Shown piece after piece: positions 8,489 through 17,957 of a DNA stretch of 64,000 nucleotides (its first letter is position 1; the number at the start of each line of letters is the position of its first letter). The notes below the pieces were generated by a model. That model did not search any database and was not told the DNA's origin. It saw only the letters and a program-made list of their open reading frames with translations. This DNA comes from Anaerolineaceae bacterium (lineage in GTDB: Bacteria; Chloroflexota; Anaerolineae; Anaerolineales; Villigracilaceae). The position numbers and the translations under genes were made by a program. The DNA lies in NCBI GenBank assembly GCA_009772985.1, contig WOUS01000002.1:348717-412716 (forward strand). The letters are read 5' to 3'.

Positions 8489-9544
8489 GTGAACCAAAAC
8501 AACCGGAAGCGACCATTCATTTTCAAAAAGCGCCCGCCCCACTGGCTGCAACCCGGGACGCGACAGAAACTGCGCCTGCCGTGCAGCGTCATTGGGCTGG
8601 CCGTCCTCGCGCTCCTCTTCTGGCTGGTCCCCCCGCTCCTGGCAGAACTCTCCGCCGTTTCCACCCTCATCCCGAACACAACCCCGCTCGTCCGCCCGCC
8701 GACCTTCACGCCGTTCCCCACGCCCACGCTCGAACACGGCGGGCGGATCGTCTTCACCTGCACGCGCGGCGACTTTATGCAACTGTGCACCATCAACGCC
8801 GACGGCACCGGCCTCCGGCGGCTGACCGACCACAAGGCGCACGACTACTATCCCATCTTCATGCCGCAAGGCGACGCTTTGCTATACGCATCCAACCAGA
8901 CCGGCAGTTTCGACATCTACCTCCTGCTGCTGAACAGTTCGAAACTCTACCAGTTGACCGCCGGCATCGGCAACGCCTTCTCCCCGGACCCTTCGCCGGA
9001 CGGCAAAACCATCCTGTTCGCCAACCGCCCCGCGGCGGGACCGGCCGCGCTGTGGCTGATGGAAACCACCGGCAAGAACCCGCGCATCCTCTACAGCGGG
9101 AGCGGAGCCGTCGTCGGCGCAGCCTGGTCGCCGGACGGCGCATCCATCGCCTTCGTCATGGAAACGGATCCCGGAAACTATCAGGTCTTCCTGCTCGACC
9201 CGCAGGCCCCCCAGCACGCGCCGCGCCGCCTGACCCAGAACCTGGCCGGCCTCACCGGCAGCCTCGACTGGTCGCCGGACGGGAAATACCTGCTGCTCTG
9301 CGCCGGGCCGTCGGGAGATAAAGACATCTATCGCCTCGAAGTCGCCACCGGCACGGTCGTCCAGTTGACGGACGGCGGCAACAACGCCGCCGCCTCCTAC
9401 TCGCCCGACGGCCTGTGGATCGCCTTCAACTCCCTGCGCAACGATAACCAGGCCGACCTGTTCGTCATGCGCGCCGACGGAACCTACCAGCGCCAGTTGA
9501 CCGACGACCCCGAACCCGACTGGCAGCCGCAGTGGGAGCCGTGA
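8489..9544 (+). CDS. Membrane-anchored TolB-like beta-propeller protein (third)
   Basis: 351 aa, starting at GTG with a GGAAAGG motif upstream. The basic N-terminus is followed by a hydrophobic helix near residues 30-50 and a Pro/Thr linker (PPTFTPFPTPTLE). PD40 repeats follow (TINADGTGLRRLTDH, YSPDGLWIAF, VMRADGTYQRQLTDD). It is more distant from the 4883/6019 pair, with a different N-terminus. It begins 19 nt after ppaC, so it may be co-transcribed with it. An extracytoplasmic location is predicted; the ligand is unknown. Confidence 0.85.
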   Translation: MNQNNRKRPFIFKKRPPHWLQPGTRQKLRLPCSVIGLAVLALLFWLVPPLLAELSAVSTLIPNTTPLVRPPTFTPFPTPTLEHGGRIVFTCTRGDFMQLCTINADGTGLRRLTDHKAHDYYPIFMPQGDALLYASNQTGSFDIYLLLLNSSKLYQLTAGIGNAFSPDPSPDGKTILFANRPAAGPAALWLMETTGKNPRILYSGSGAVVGAAWSPDGASIAFVMETDPGNYQVFLLDPQAPQHAPRRLTQNLAGLTGSLDWSPDGKYLLLCAGPSGDKDIYRLEVATGTVVQLTDGGNNAAASYSPDGLWIAFNSLRNDNQADLFVMRADGTYQRQLTDDPEPDWQPQWEP

Positions 9545-9615
9545 AAACCAAGAGCGCTACACTTGAGTTTTTAGGATAAAATCACGGTGAATTACTCAAC
9601 TTTCCAGGAGGACAT

Positions 9616-11358
9616 ATGGCCAAAGAGTTGGATTTTGAGGCTCACGATAAGCCACTGATCGACGTGTTATTCGGGAACTATAAATTTAGTATCCCCCGCT
9701 ACCAAAGACCATACGCATGGGGCGAGGATCAAGTAGCAGATTTTTGGTATGATCTCACAGATAATCCAATTGGCGCGTTTTTCTTTGGCTCGTTCATATT
9801 TAATTATGAAAAACTTGATGAGACGGGATACATAGATATAGTTGATGGGCAACAAAGAATACTCACTCTCATGATCTTTTTGGCCGCCTTACGCGATGTA
9901 ACCAAGAAATACGACAGCAAGTTAGCAGAATTGATTCAAAACAAAGATATTTGCATTGATCAAAGAGATGGTTCTCTGGTGAAAAGGGTAAAATGCGGCG
10001 AATCTACCAATCCTTTTTTTAGTAAATACATCCAAGAATCCGAAAACAATATTGTCGATTCTAAAGCAGGAACAAAAGAAGAAGAGAGCATAAGGAAAAA
10101 CTACGAGTATTTCATCAATAAAATTCAATCCGAAATAGATCGAGCTGATTTACGTATCGACAAACTTGAAAAATTGAGGGAGTTTAGGTCAAGAATTGAG
10201 AATATCGTTGTAATTCACATTCAAATACCAAACGAAGAAGATGCATACGAAATATTCGAAACAACAAACGCGAGAGGGGTCGACCTTAACGTTGCCGACT
10301 TGGTAAAAAATTTAGTGTTCAAGAATTTAAAGGCGAAAGAAGACAAAGATCTAACTAAAGAAATTTGGCAAGAAATAGAAAACAACATCCAATCCGCCGG
10401 TTCGGAAATGAGAAAATTCCTTAGGTATCATTGGATATCAAAATACAACTTCGTAACTGAAAAGAAGTTATATAAACACATTAAGAATGAAAACCTTGGT
10501 TGGGACAAATTCCTAGAAGAATTGTGGAATGCGTCAGAGCTATATCGCATATTGTTTCAGGGCAATGATGATGATTGGCGTAGTCAGGAAATCAAGAACG
10601 CAGAAGAAGTATATGAATCAATCAGCGCAATTCAATCCATGAATGTCACGCAATGTTACGTACTATTGCTCAGCATTCTTAGAAACTACAAAAAGCTTGG
10701 AACCGACCCAACAAGAGTTTTTAACCTAATTGAAAAATTCTCTTTTATGTATTCGGCTATCTGTAAACTCCCAGGTAACAAACTAGAAAGAATGTATTCT
10801 CGGTATGCTCAAAAAGTGGAAGAAATTGTAAAAAAGGAAAGCGAAAAAAATATTCCTTCAAAAATTCAGTTCCTTTTCTCTGAATTCGAAAAAGAAATTA
10901 AAGCGGAGAAACCACCATTCGATTATTTCTTAGAGCAATTCCAAGACGTAAAATACAAAGGGTCAGAAGGCGGGCGTTTGTTCATAAAATATATATTGAA
11001 TGAAATCAACGGCTGGATGGAAGAAACCCGCGAATACAAAATCGCATTTTCAAATGTCAATGTGGAGCATATTCTGCCTCAAAAACCAGATAAAGAATGG
11101 GGGCTCTCAATTGTAGAGATCAAGCCCTATGTTAATTTACTCGGAAATTTAACTCTTGTTGATAAAAAAATCAATTCAAGAATCGGTAATAAGCCCATCA
11201 AAGATAAACTACCCGAATTAGAAAAATCAAAACTTCCTATCACGAAAAAAGTTATAGAACAAATAAGAACAAACAAAAACAAATGGGATAGAGATGCAAT
11301 CCTTGAGCGGCAAAACCAATTAGCAAAAATTGCATTCGCTAAAGTTTGGGACTATTAG
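9616..11358 (+). CDS. DUF262/DUF1524 (GmrSD-like) nuclease family protein
   Basis: 580 aa. The N-terminal DUF262 has the IPRYQRPYAWGEDQ segment (near 27-40) and the DGQQR motif (77-81), which in this family is the ParB-like NTPase signature. The C-terminal DUF1524 has the His-Me/HNH motif VEHILPQ (near 483-489) and a downstream LLGNLTLVDKKIN block. GmrS and GmrD fused in this order are type IV restriction enzymes against modified phage DNA; SspE and BrxU share the fold. It has a strong AGGAGG ribosome-binding site. The gene is strikingly AT-rich in codon use compared with both neighbours, a sign of transfer. No methylase or partner is adjacent. Confidence 0.88.
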   Translation: MAKELDFEAHDKPLIDVLFGNYKFSIPRYQRPYAWGEDQVADFWYDLTDNPIGAFFFGSFIFNYEKLDETGYIDIVDGQQRILTLMIFLAALRDVTKKYDSKLAELIQNKDICIDQRDGSLVKRVKCGESTNPFFSKYIQESENNIVDSKAGTKEEESIRKNYEYFINKIQSEIDRADLRIDKLEKLREFRSRIENIVVIHIQIPNEEDAYEIFETTNARGVDLNVADLVKNLVFKNLKAKEDKDLTKEIWQEIENNIQSAGSEMRKFLRYHWISKYNFVTEKKLYKHIKNENLGWDKFLEELWNASELYRILFQGNDDDWRSQEIKNAEEVYESISAIQSMNVTQCYVLLLSILRNYKKLGTDPTRVFNLIEKFSFMYSAICKLPGNKLERMYSRYAQKVEEIVKKESEKNIPSKIQFLFSEFEKEIKAEKPPFDYFLEQFQDVKYKGSEGGRLFIKYILNEINGWMEETREYKIAFSNVNVEHILPQKPDKEWGLSIVEIKPYVNLLGNLTLVDKKINSRIGNKPIKDKLPELEKSKLPITKKVIEQIRTNKNKWDRDAILERQNQLAKIAFAKVWDY

Positions 11359-11361
11359 CTT

Positions 11362-12159
11362 ATGAAATCGATTTACCAAGCTTTAGTCGAACTCGAAGCG
11401 ACTCACCAGCCCGCGGCCCTGTGCACCGTCGTCAAGGCCAGCGGCTCGACGCCGCGCCACGCGGCCAGCAAGATGTTGGTTTACCCGGACGGGCACATCC
11501 TCGGCACGGTGGGCGGCGGCGAGTTGGAGAACCGCGTCCGGCAGGAAGCGCTCGACTCACTAAAAGATGGCAAGCCGCGTCTCCTGACGTACAACATGAC
11601 CGATCCGGCCCGCGGCGACGCGGGCATCTGCGGCGGTCAGGTGGAGGTGTTTGTGGAACCCGTTTTGCCACCCCCAATGGTCGTTGTCATCGGCGGCGGA
11701 CACGTCGGCAAGGCCGTGGCGCACCTCGCCAAATGGCTCGGCTTCCGCGTGGCCGTCTCGGACGACCGTCCCGAATTCTGCACCCCCGAAGCCAATCCCG
11801 ACGCGGACGAGTTCCACGCCTGTCCGCTGGCGGAACTGCCCCTGCGCCTGAGCATCACCCCGCAGACCTGTCTCATCCTGACCACGCGCGGCTCCCAGGT
11901 GGACGCGGCCGGCCTCCCCGCCCTGCTCGAAAGTCAGGCCGGTTACATCGGCGTCATCGGCTCGCGTAAACGCTGGAGCGAAACCTGCAAACAACTCAAC
12001 GAAGCCGGGATCGCGGATGAGCAACTGAAACGCGTCCACTCCCCCATCGGCCTCGGCATCGGCGCCGAGACGCCGGAGGAGATCGCCGTCAGCATCCTGG
12101 CGGAAGTGTTGATGCTGCGCGGCGGCGGGTCCGGGAAGCAAATGAAGGAGCCGCGTTAA
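11362..12159 (+). CDS. xdhC: XdhC/CoxF family molybdenum-enzyme maturation protein
   Basis: 265 aa. It carries the N-terminal XdhC/CoxI motif ALCTVVKASGSTPRHAASKM, then GTVGGGELE, and a C-terminal Rossmann part (VVVIGGGHVGKAVAHLA; IGSRKRW; HSPIGLGIGAETPEEIAVSI). XdhC proteins bind molybdenum cofactor, support its sulfuration, and deliver it to xanthine dehydrogenase-type hydroxylases. No hydroxylase is in the window. The ATG lies 3 nt after the stop of the AT-rich DUF262 gene and has no clear Shine-Dalgarno, so the two may be translationally coupled by chance of insertion. Base composition returns sharply to GC-rich here. Confidence 0.88.
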   Translation: MKSIYQALVELEATHQPAALCTVVKASGSTPRHAASKMLVYPDGHILGTVGGGELENRVRQEALDSLKDGKPRLLTYNMTDPARGDAGICGGQVEVFVEPVLPPPMVVVIGGGHVGKAVAHLAKWLGFRVAVSDDRPEFCTPEANPDADEFHACPLAELPLRLSITPQTCLILTTRGSQVDAAGLPALLESQAGYIGVIGSRKRWSETCKQLNEAGIADEQLKRVHSPIGLGIGAETPEEIAVSILAEVLMLRGGGSGKQMKEPR

Positions 12160-12160
12160 T

Positions 12161-12296
12161 GGGACGCGGACACCTGCACTTGCGTCAGGTGCAAGTGTGA
12201 ACGCGGATGTTCCCCTTCCTCCTCCGCGTAAATCCGTGCTCGCCTGCACCCGTTCGCCTGTCCCCCGCTTTATGGGGGATTGGGTGTCCGCGTCCC
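12161..12296. mobile_element. MITE-like palindromic element, complete copy
   Basis: 136 bp with perfect 13-bp terminal inverted repeats, GGGACGCGGACAC (12161-12173) and GTGTCCGCGTCCC (12284-12296). Internal hairpins are present, for example CCCCC/GGGGG near 12261-12278. About 75 bp of its right half recur, inverted, at 13771-13844. No ORF is carried. Confidence 0.75.
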
Positions 12297-12349
12297 ATCC
12301 AGTAAAACTTTTCGGGGATGGCGGCGTAGATTAATCTGTGTAGAATGAC

Positions 12350-12378
12350 TTGTAGCCAACCCCTGTTCCGGCTATAAT
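12350..12378 (+). promoter_or_regulatory. Promoter of the SPFH gene
   Basis: TTGTAG (12350-12355), 17-nt spacer, TATAAT (12373-12378). The leader of about 30 nt contains AAAAAGGAG before the ATG at 12415. Confidence 0.6.
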
Positions 12379-12414
12379 GAAATCCGTTGAACTGAAACCA
12401 AAAAGGAGATACCT

Positions 12415-13461
12415 ATGGCAGACATCTTTGATGTTATTGATTACCCGAACGAGATGGAAAACGAAATCGTCCATCGCTTCCCCGACAACACGCGCGAGGG
12501 CCAGTACAAACTTGGCTCCAACGTCATCGTGCGCGACGGGCAGAAGGCGGTCTTCTTCCGCGACGGCCTGGCGCTGGATGTGTTCGGTCCCGGACGCCAC
12601 GTCATCGCCACCGCCAACGTCCCCCTGCTGACCCAGAAATTGCAAGACATTTTCACCAGCGGAAAAACCGTCTTCCCGGCGGAAGTGTACTTCGTCTCGA
12701 TGAAGGAATTTGCCAACCGCAAGTGGGGTACGCCCCAGCCGATCCTCGTCCGCAACCCGGGCATGGGCCTCGGCGTGGCGCTCCTGCAAGGCTACGGCTC
12801 CTACGGCTTCGAAGTCAAGGACCCGCAGCAACTCATCCTGCAGGTGGTCGGCAAGAAAACATCCTTCACGATTGACGCCATCGAAGAACGCTTGCGCATC
12901 GCCCTGCTGTCCAAACTACAGGACACGCTCAACGAGTGGGGTGCCAAGATGGCCGTTCCCGAACTGATGGCCAAGACCATCGAACTTGGCACGTACATCC
13001 AATCGCTGGCGGAGGAGGAGTTCAACGCCCTCGGCCTGACCCTCAAGCGATTCATCATCGGCAACCTGAAACCGTCCGAGAAATCCGCCCAGGAACTGCG
13101 CGACATGGGCATGCTCGACATGGCCACCTACACCCAACTGCAGGCCGCAGACTCAATGCGGGATGCTGCCAACAACCCGAGCGGCGGCGCAGGCCTGACC
13201 GCCGGCATCGGCGCCGGGATCGGCATCGGCAACCTGATGCAGCAAGCCACCTCGGGCGCCATGCAGCCGAAGACCGCCACCAACGGCGCGCCCTCCGGCG
13301 GCATGCCCGACGTGATGACCCCCTCCGAGGCCGCCGCGGTGTTGAAAGTGTCGGAAGAAGACGTGATGGCCGCCATCAACGATAAGAGCCTGAAAGCCAA
13401 GAAACTCGGCAACGCCTACCGCATCAGCAAAGAGTCGCTGGAAGAGTTCTTGAAGGGATAG
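12415..13461 (+). CDS. SPFH-domain protein with C-terminal helix-turn-helix
   Basis: 348 aa. Residues 1-210 resemble the SPFH/virion-core-protein family (YdjI-like): VIVRDGQKAVFFRDG, FGPGRHV, FEVKDPQQL, and LSKLQDTLNEWGAKMAVPEL. A Gly/Ala/Pro-rich linker follows (about 240-295). The last roughly 50 residues (MTPSEAAAVLKVSEEDVMAAI ... YRISKESLEEFL) match an excisionase-type MerR-like HTH that is usually DNA-binding. SPFH proteins form oligomeric scaffolds; a fused HTH17-like module in place of the usual zinc ribbon is uncommon. It has its own promoter and an AAGGAG ribosome-binding site. The molecular role is unknown. Confidence 0.82.
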   Translation: MADIFDVIDYPNEMENEIVHRFPDNTREGQYKLGSNVIVRDGQKAVFFRDGLALDVFGPGRHVIATANVPLLTQKLQDIFTSGKTVFPAEVYFVSMKEFANRKWGTPQPILVRNPGMGLGVALLQGYGSYGFEVKDPQQLILQVVGKKTSFTIDAIEERLRIALLSKLQDTLNEWGAKMAVPELMAKTIELGTYIQSLAEEEFNALGLTLKRFIIGNLKPSEKSAQELRDMGMLDMATYTQLQAADSMRDAANNPSGGAGLTAGIGAGIGIGNLMQQATSGAMQPKTATNGAPSGGMPDVMTPSEAAAVLKVSEEDVMAAINDKSLKAKKLGNAYRISKESLEEFLKG

Positions 13462-13554
13462 TAAAAAGTTAGAAGGAAGAAGCAAAAAGTTTAAGGAGTC
13501 AGGCAGATGAACTGAACCCTGAAAACAAGACAGAAAAAGAAAGACCCCGATGAG

Positions 13555-13794
13555 TTATCTGGACAGACACCTGGTTTCGCAGGGTGTCTGTCTTGTTTTC
13601 AATTGTGTCCGTTCGTAGTTGTAAAAGCAAACGTAACCATCAATGACTTGGTGCGCCTCCTCGAAAGTTGGATTGCAGACCTGCCGCAGCGATTCTTCTT
13701 TGAGATGCCCGAAGAAGTTTTCCCAGGAGCGTTGTTCCAACAATTGCCGCGTCGGACGAATCTCCTGGCTGGACGCGGACACCCAATCCCCCAT
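13555..13794 (-). pseudogene. IS3-family transposase (orfB) C-terminal remnant
   Basis: Read on the minus strand, the segment contains ENFFGHLKEESLRQ ... GYVCFYNYERTQLKTRQTP, the C-terminal end of an IS150/IS3-type DDE integrase (the last catalytic Glu region and the YNxxRxQxK motif). Upstream catalytic parts are absent, and the remnant is interrupted at its 5' side by the MITE-like sequence at 13771, so it is dead. The apparent open frame of 79 codons starts inside that inserted repeat. It marks an old insertion site between the SPFH gene and pyk. Confidence 0.75.
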
Positions 13795-13844
13795 AAAGCG
13801 GGGGACAGGCGAACGGGTGCAGGCGAGCGCGGATGTACGCGGAG
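13771..13844. repeat. Inverted partial copy of the MITE-like element
   Basis: About 74 bp matching the reverse complement of 12218-12295 with about two mismatches. It lies inside the decayed IS3 transposase. Confidence 0.8.
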
Positions 13845-13870
13845 CAGAAATTCATCTGTTTTGATGAAAC

Positions 13871-15332
<1,462 letters not shown>

Positions 15333-15334
<2 letters not shown>

Positions 15335-15362
15335 TCGGGGCGGTCTCCCGCCCCGAATTATA
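15333..15362 (-). promoter_or_regulatory. Perfect palindrome and -10 box at the pyk start
   Basis: An 11-bp-stem palindrome with a 4-nt loop (15333-15358) covers the start codon and abuts a minus-strand TATAAT (15357-15362). Transcription from this -10 would start inside the palindrome. It could be an operator or a member of a repeat family. Confidence 0.5.
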
Positions 15363-15386
15363 CGCCAAACAAGCATTAAATTCTTA

Positions 15387-15490
15387 CCGCGAAGGAATGA
15401 AGCCCGCGAAGTTTTTTTCAGAGTCGCGAAGGCGAGGCGCCCTTCGCTCCCGCAGTTCTTCCTTCGCGCTCTTCGCGGCTTCGCGGTTCA
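15387..15490. repeat. Imperfect palindromic repeat (ccgcgaag family)
   Basis: The intergenic segment between pyk and the CoA-transferase is built from ccgcgaagg / cttcgcggcttcgcgg arms around cgcgaaggcg. It has no ORF of its own. Its ends are not sharply defined. Confidence 0.5.
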
Positions 15491-15495
15491 ATCTC

Positions 15496-16809
15496 CTAAA
15501 TGTAGTTCAGTTCTTTGGCCTGCTTCTCCAGGTCGGCCCGGAAATCAGGATGGGCCACCTTGATGAGGGCGTTGGCGCGCTGGCGGATGGACTTGCCGTA
15601 CAGGTCGGCCACGCCGTACTCGGTCACAACGTAGCGGACATGGTTGCGCGAGGTGACCACGCCCGCGCCCTGCTTGAGCATCGGGGCGATGCGCGTGACC
15701 TGCGTTCCGTCGCGCAGGGTGGTGGTGCTGGGCAGGGCGATGATCGGCACGCCGCCCTTCGAGCGGGAAGCGCCGTAGATGAAGTCGGCCTGGCCGCCAA
15801 CGCCGCTGTAGAGTTTCGGACCGATGCTGTCGGCGCACACCTGCCCGGTCAGGTCCACTTCGATGGCCGAGTTGATCGCCACCATGCGCTCGTTCTGGGC
15901 GATGACGAACGGGTCGTTGACGTATTCGGTGCGGTGGAATTCCACGAGCGGGTTGTCGTCAATCCACTTGTACAATTTGGTGGTGCCGAGGACGAACCCG
16001 GCCACGATCTTCCCGATGTGGATGGTCTTGCGGGCATTGGTCAGCACGCCTGCTTCGACCAGGCCGATGACGCCATCGGAGAACAACTCGCTGTGGACGC
16101 CCAGGTCTTTCTTGTTGTAAAGGAACTTGAGCACAGCGTCCGGGATGGCGCCGATGCCCATCTGCATGGTCGCGCCGTCGGGGATCAACTCCGCGATGTA
16201 ACCGGCGATCTTTTCGATAATGTCGCTTGGCCCTTCATCGCCCATCGGCAATTCAGGGATGGGATAATTGACGGGGACGATGTGGTGCAGGCGGCTGACG
16301 TGGATGAAGGAGTCGCCCAGGGCGCGCGGCATCTGCTCGTTGACTTCGGCGATGATGATCTTGGCCGATTCCGCCGGGGATTTGGTCAGGCCCACTTCGA
16401 CGCCCAGGCTGCAGAAGCCATGCTCGTCGGGCGGGGAGACGTGGATCATGGCAACGTCCACCGGTAAAATCCCGCGCTTGAAGAGCAGGGGGAATTCGGA
16501 CAGCAAAACCGGCGTGAAATCGACGCGCCCCTCATGCACCGCCTTGCGGATGTTGGCGCTGATGAACATGGTATTGACCCGCAAATGCCCTTCCAGGGCC
16601 GGGTTAACGTAATCTGCCGGGCCGATGGTCAGCGCCTGGCAAATCTCGACATCCTTGAGTTTGGGAGCGTAATGGACCAGCGCCTTCAGGACGGTTTGCG
16701 GCACCGATACATTGCCGGTCATGAAGATGCGGTTGCCCGACTTGATCGCCAGCCGGACAGCCTCCTCGGGAGTGGAAATCCTGGATTGGTACGAATCGCT
16801 AAGAGCCAT
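15496..16809 (-). CDS. Acetyl-CoA hydrolase/transferase family CoA-transferase (4-hydroxybutyrate CoA-transferase-like)
   Basis: 437 aa, the usual length of 4-hydroxybutyrate/butyrate:acetate CoA-transferases. Recognisable blocks are TGNVSVPQTVLKAL, DVAMIHVSPPDEHGFCSLG, MQMGIGAIPDAVL, LGVHSELFSDG, VEFHRTEYVNDP and EYGVADLYGKSIRQRA. It moves CoA between a short acyl-CoA and a carboxylate in fermentation; the exact acids cannot be read from sequence. ATG 16809 has AAAGGAGAAG upstream and overlaps the end of the preceding gene by 11 nt, so it is co-transcribed with the alanine-dehydrogenase-like gene. Confidence 0.88.
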   Translation of the reverse strand: MALSDSYQSRISTPEEAVRLAIKSGNRIFMTGNVSVPQTVLKALVHYAPKLKDVEICQALTIGPADYVNPALEGHLRVNTMFISANIRKAVHEGRVDFTPVLLSEFPLLFKRGILPVDVAMIHVSPPDEHGFCSLGVEVGLTKSPAESAKIIIAEVNEQMPRALGDSFIHVSRLHHIVPVNYPIPELPMGDEGPSDIIEKIAGYIAELIPDGATMQMGIGAIPDAVLKFLYNKKDLGVHSELFSDGVIGLVEAGVLTNARKTIHIGKIVAGFVLGTTKLYKWIDDNPLVEFHRTEYVNDPFVIAQNERMVAINSAIEVDLTGQVCADSIGPKLYSGVGGQADFIYGASRSKGGVPIIALPSTTTLRDGTQVTRIAPMLKQGAGVVTSRNHVRYVVTEYGVADLYGKSIRQRANALIKVAHPDFRADLEKQAKELNYI

Positions 16810-17899
16810 GACGCTCTTCTCCTTTGATATTGAAGCGTGTAAGTTTAAAGATCTCGCCGTTGCGGGTATTGACGGAGGCGGCAATCCCCGGATTCTTTTC
16901 GATGGCCTGATCCACTCCCAGGTTGGCGATTTCGGAAATGAAAGGCAGAGCGAAGTTCATGAAGGCGTGCGTGGAGGTGCGCGCCACGACGCCCGGAATG
17001 TTCGGCACACAGTAATGGATCACGCCCTCCTCGACGTAAGTCGGGCGGTCGTGCCGGGTCGGGCGGGAAGTCTCGAAACAGCCGCCCTGGTCAATGCTCA
17101 AATCAATGATCACGGAGCGCGGTTTCATCTTCGCCACCGCGCTGCGCTTGACAATGATGGGAGCGCGTTCGCCGGGAACGTTCACCGCCCCGACCACCAC
17201 GTCCGCGTAGGCGCAGCAGCGCTCGATGTTCCTCTCGGTGGAAACCATCGTGCCGATACAGGAAAATTGTTCGTAGATGCGCTGCAGGGCTTCGATGCTC
17301 TGATCCAGCACGGTGACGTGGGAGCCGAGGCCGATGAAGGCGCGTGTCGCATTCCGGCCTGCCGTCCCCGCGCCGAGGATGATCACCTCGGCTGGCGGGA
17401 CGCCGGGCAGCCCGCCCAGCAGGATGCCCTTCCCGCCGTCGTTGTTCTGCAGCAGGCTGGCGGCAATCTGCGCGGTCATGAATCCGCCAATCTGGCTGAG
17501 CGCGCTGAGCACCGGGCGGCTGCCATCCGGCAGCTGCACCTGTTCCCAGGCAATCGAAGTGATCTTCTTCGCCAGCAGGGTATCAATGCGGTCCTGCCGC
17601 GAAGAAGCCAGGTACAGGAAACCGGCCAGCGCCTTGCCCGGCGGAATCCATTCCAGTTCATTCTGGAGCGGACGGGCGAACTTGAGCACCAGGCCGGCCC
17701 GTCCATACGCCTCTTCGGGCGAGTAGACAATGGTCGCGCCGCCGTGTTCGTAATCCTGGTCGCTGAACCCGGCGCCGGTCCCGGCTTCGTTTTCCACAAA
17801 ACAGGCATGACCCTGGCGGGTGAGCATTTCCACGCCGGCCGGGGAGAGGCCGACGCGGAATTCGAACTTGCGTCGTTCTTTCGGTACGCCTATATCCAT
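16799..17899 (-). CDS. Alanine dehydrogenase/PNT family protein, catalytic His replaced
   Basis: 366 aa, close to the usual 370. Family landmarks: IGVPKE at the start, VLKFARP with Lys73 (the substrate Lys region), GAGTAGRNA at 176-184 for NAD, and IIDLSIDQGGCFETSRPT and HYCVPNIPGVVARTST near the C-terminus. In canonical alanine dehydrogenases the segment TYLHLA carries catalytic His96; here it is GFLYLA with Tyr96. NAD binding looks intact, so it may act on another amino or imino acid, or use a different acid/base. It sits between rocD and a CoA-transferase, which points to amino-acid fermentation. Confidence 0.8.
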   Translation of the reverse strand: MDIGVPKERRKFEFRVGLSPAGVEMLTRQGHACFVENEAGTGAGFSDQDYEHGGATIVYSPEEAYGRAGLVLKFARPLQNELEWIPPGKALAGFLYLASSRQDRIDTLLAKKITSIAWEQVQLPDGSRPVLSALSQIGGFMTAQIAASLLQNNDGGKGILLGGLPGVPPAEVIILGAGTAGRNATRAFIGLGSHVTVLDQSIEALQRIYEQFSCIGTMVSTERNIERCCAYADVVVGAVNVPGERAPIIVKRSAVAKMKPRSVIIDLSIDQGGCFETSRPTRHDRPTYVEEGVIHYCVPNIPGVVARTSTHAFMNFALPFISEIANLGVDQAIEKNPGIAASVNTRNGEIFKLTRFNIKGEERHGS

Positions 17900-17957
17900 A
17901 TCTTCCTCCGAATTCCATAGACCTCCGAGGCCAAAGCCCGCAGAGATCGAAAATCAA

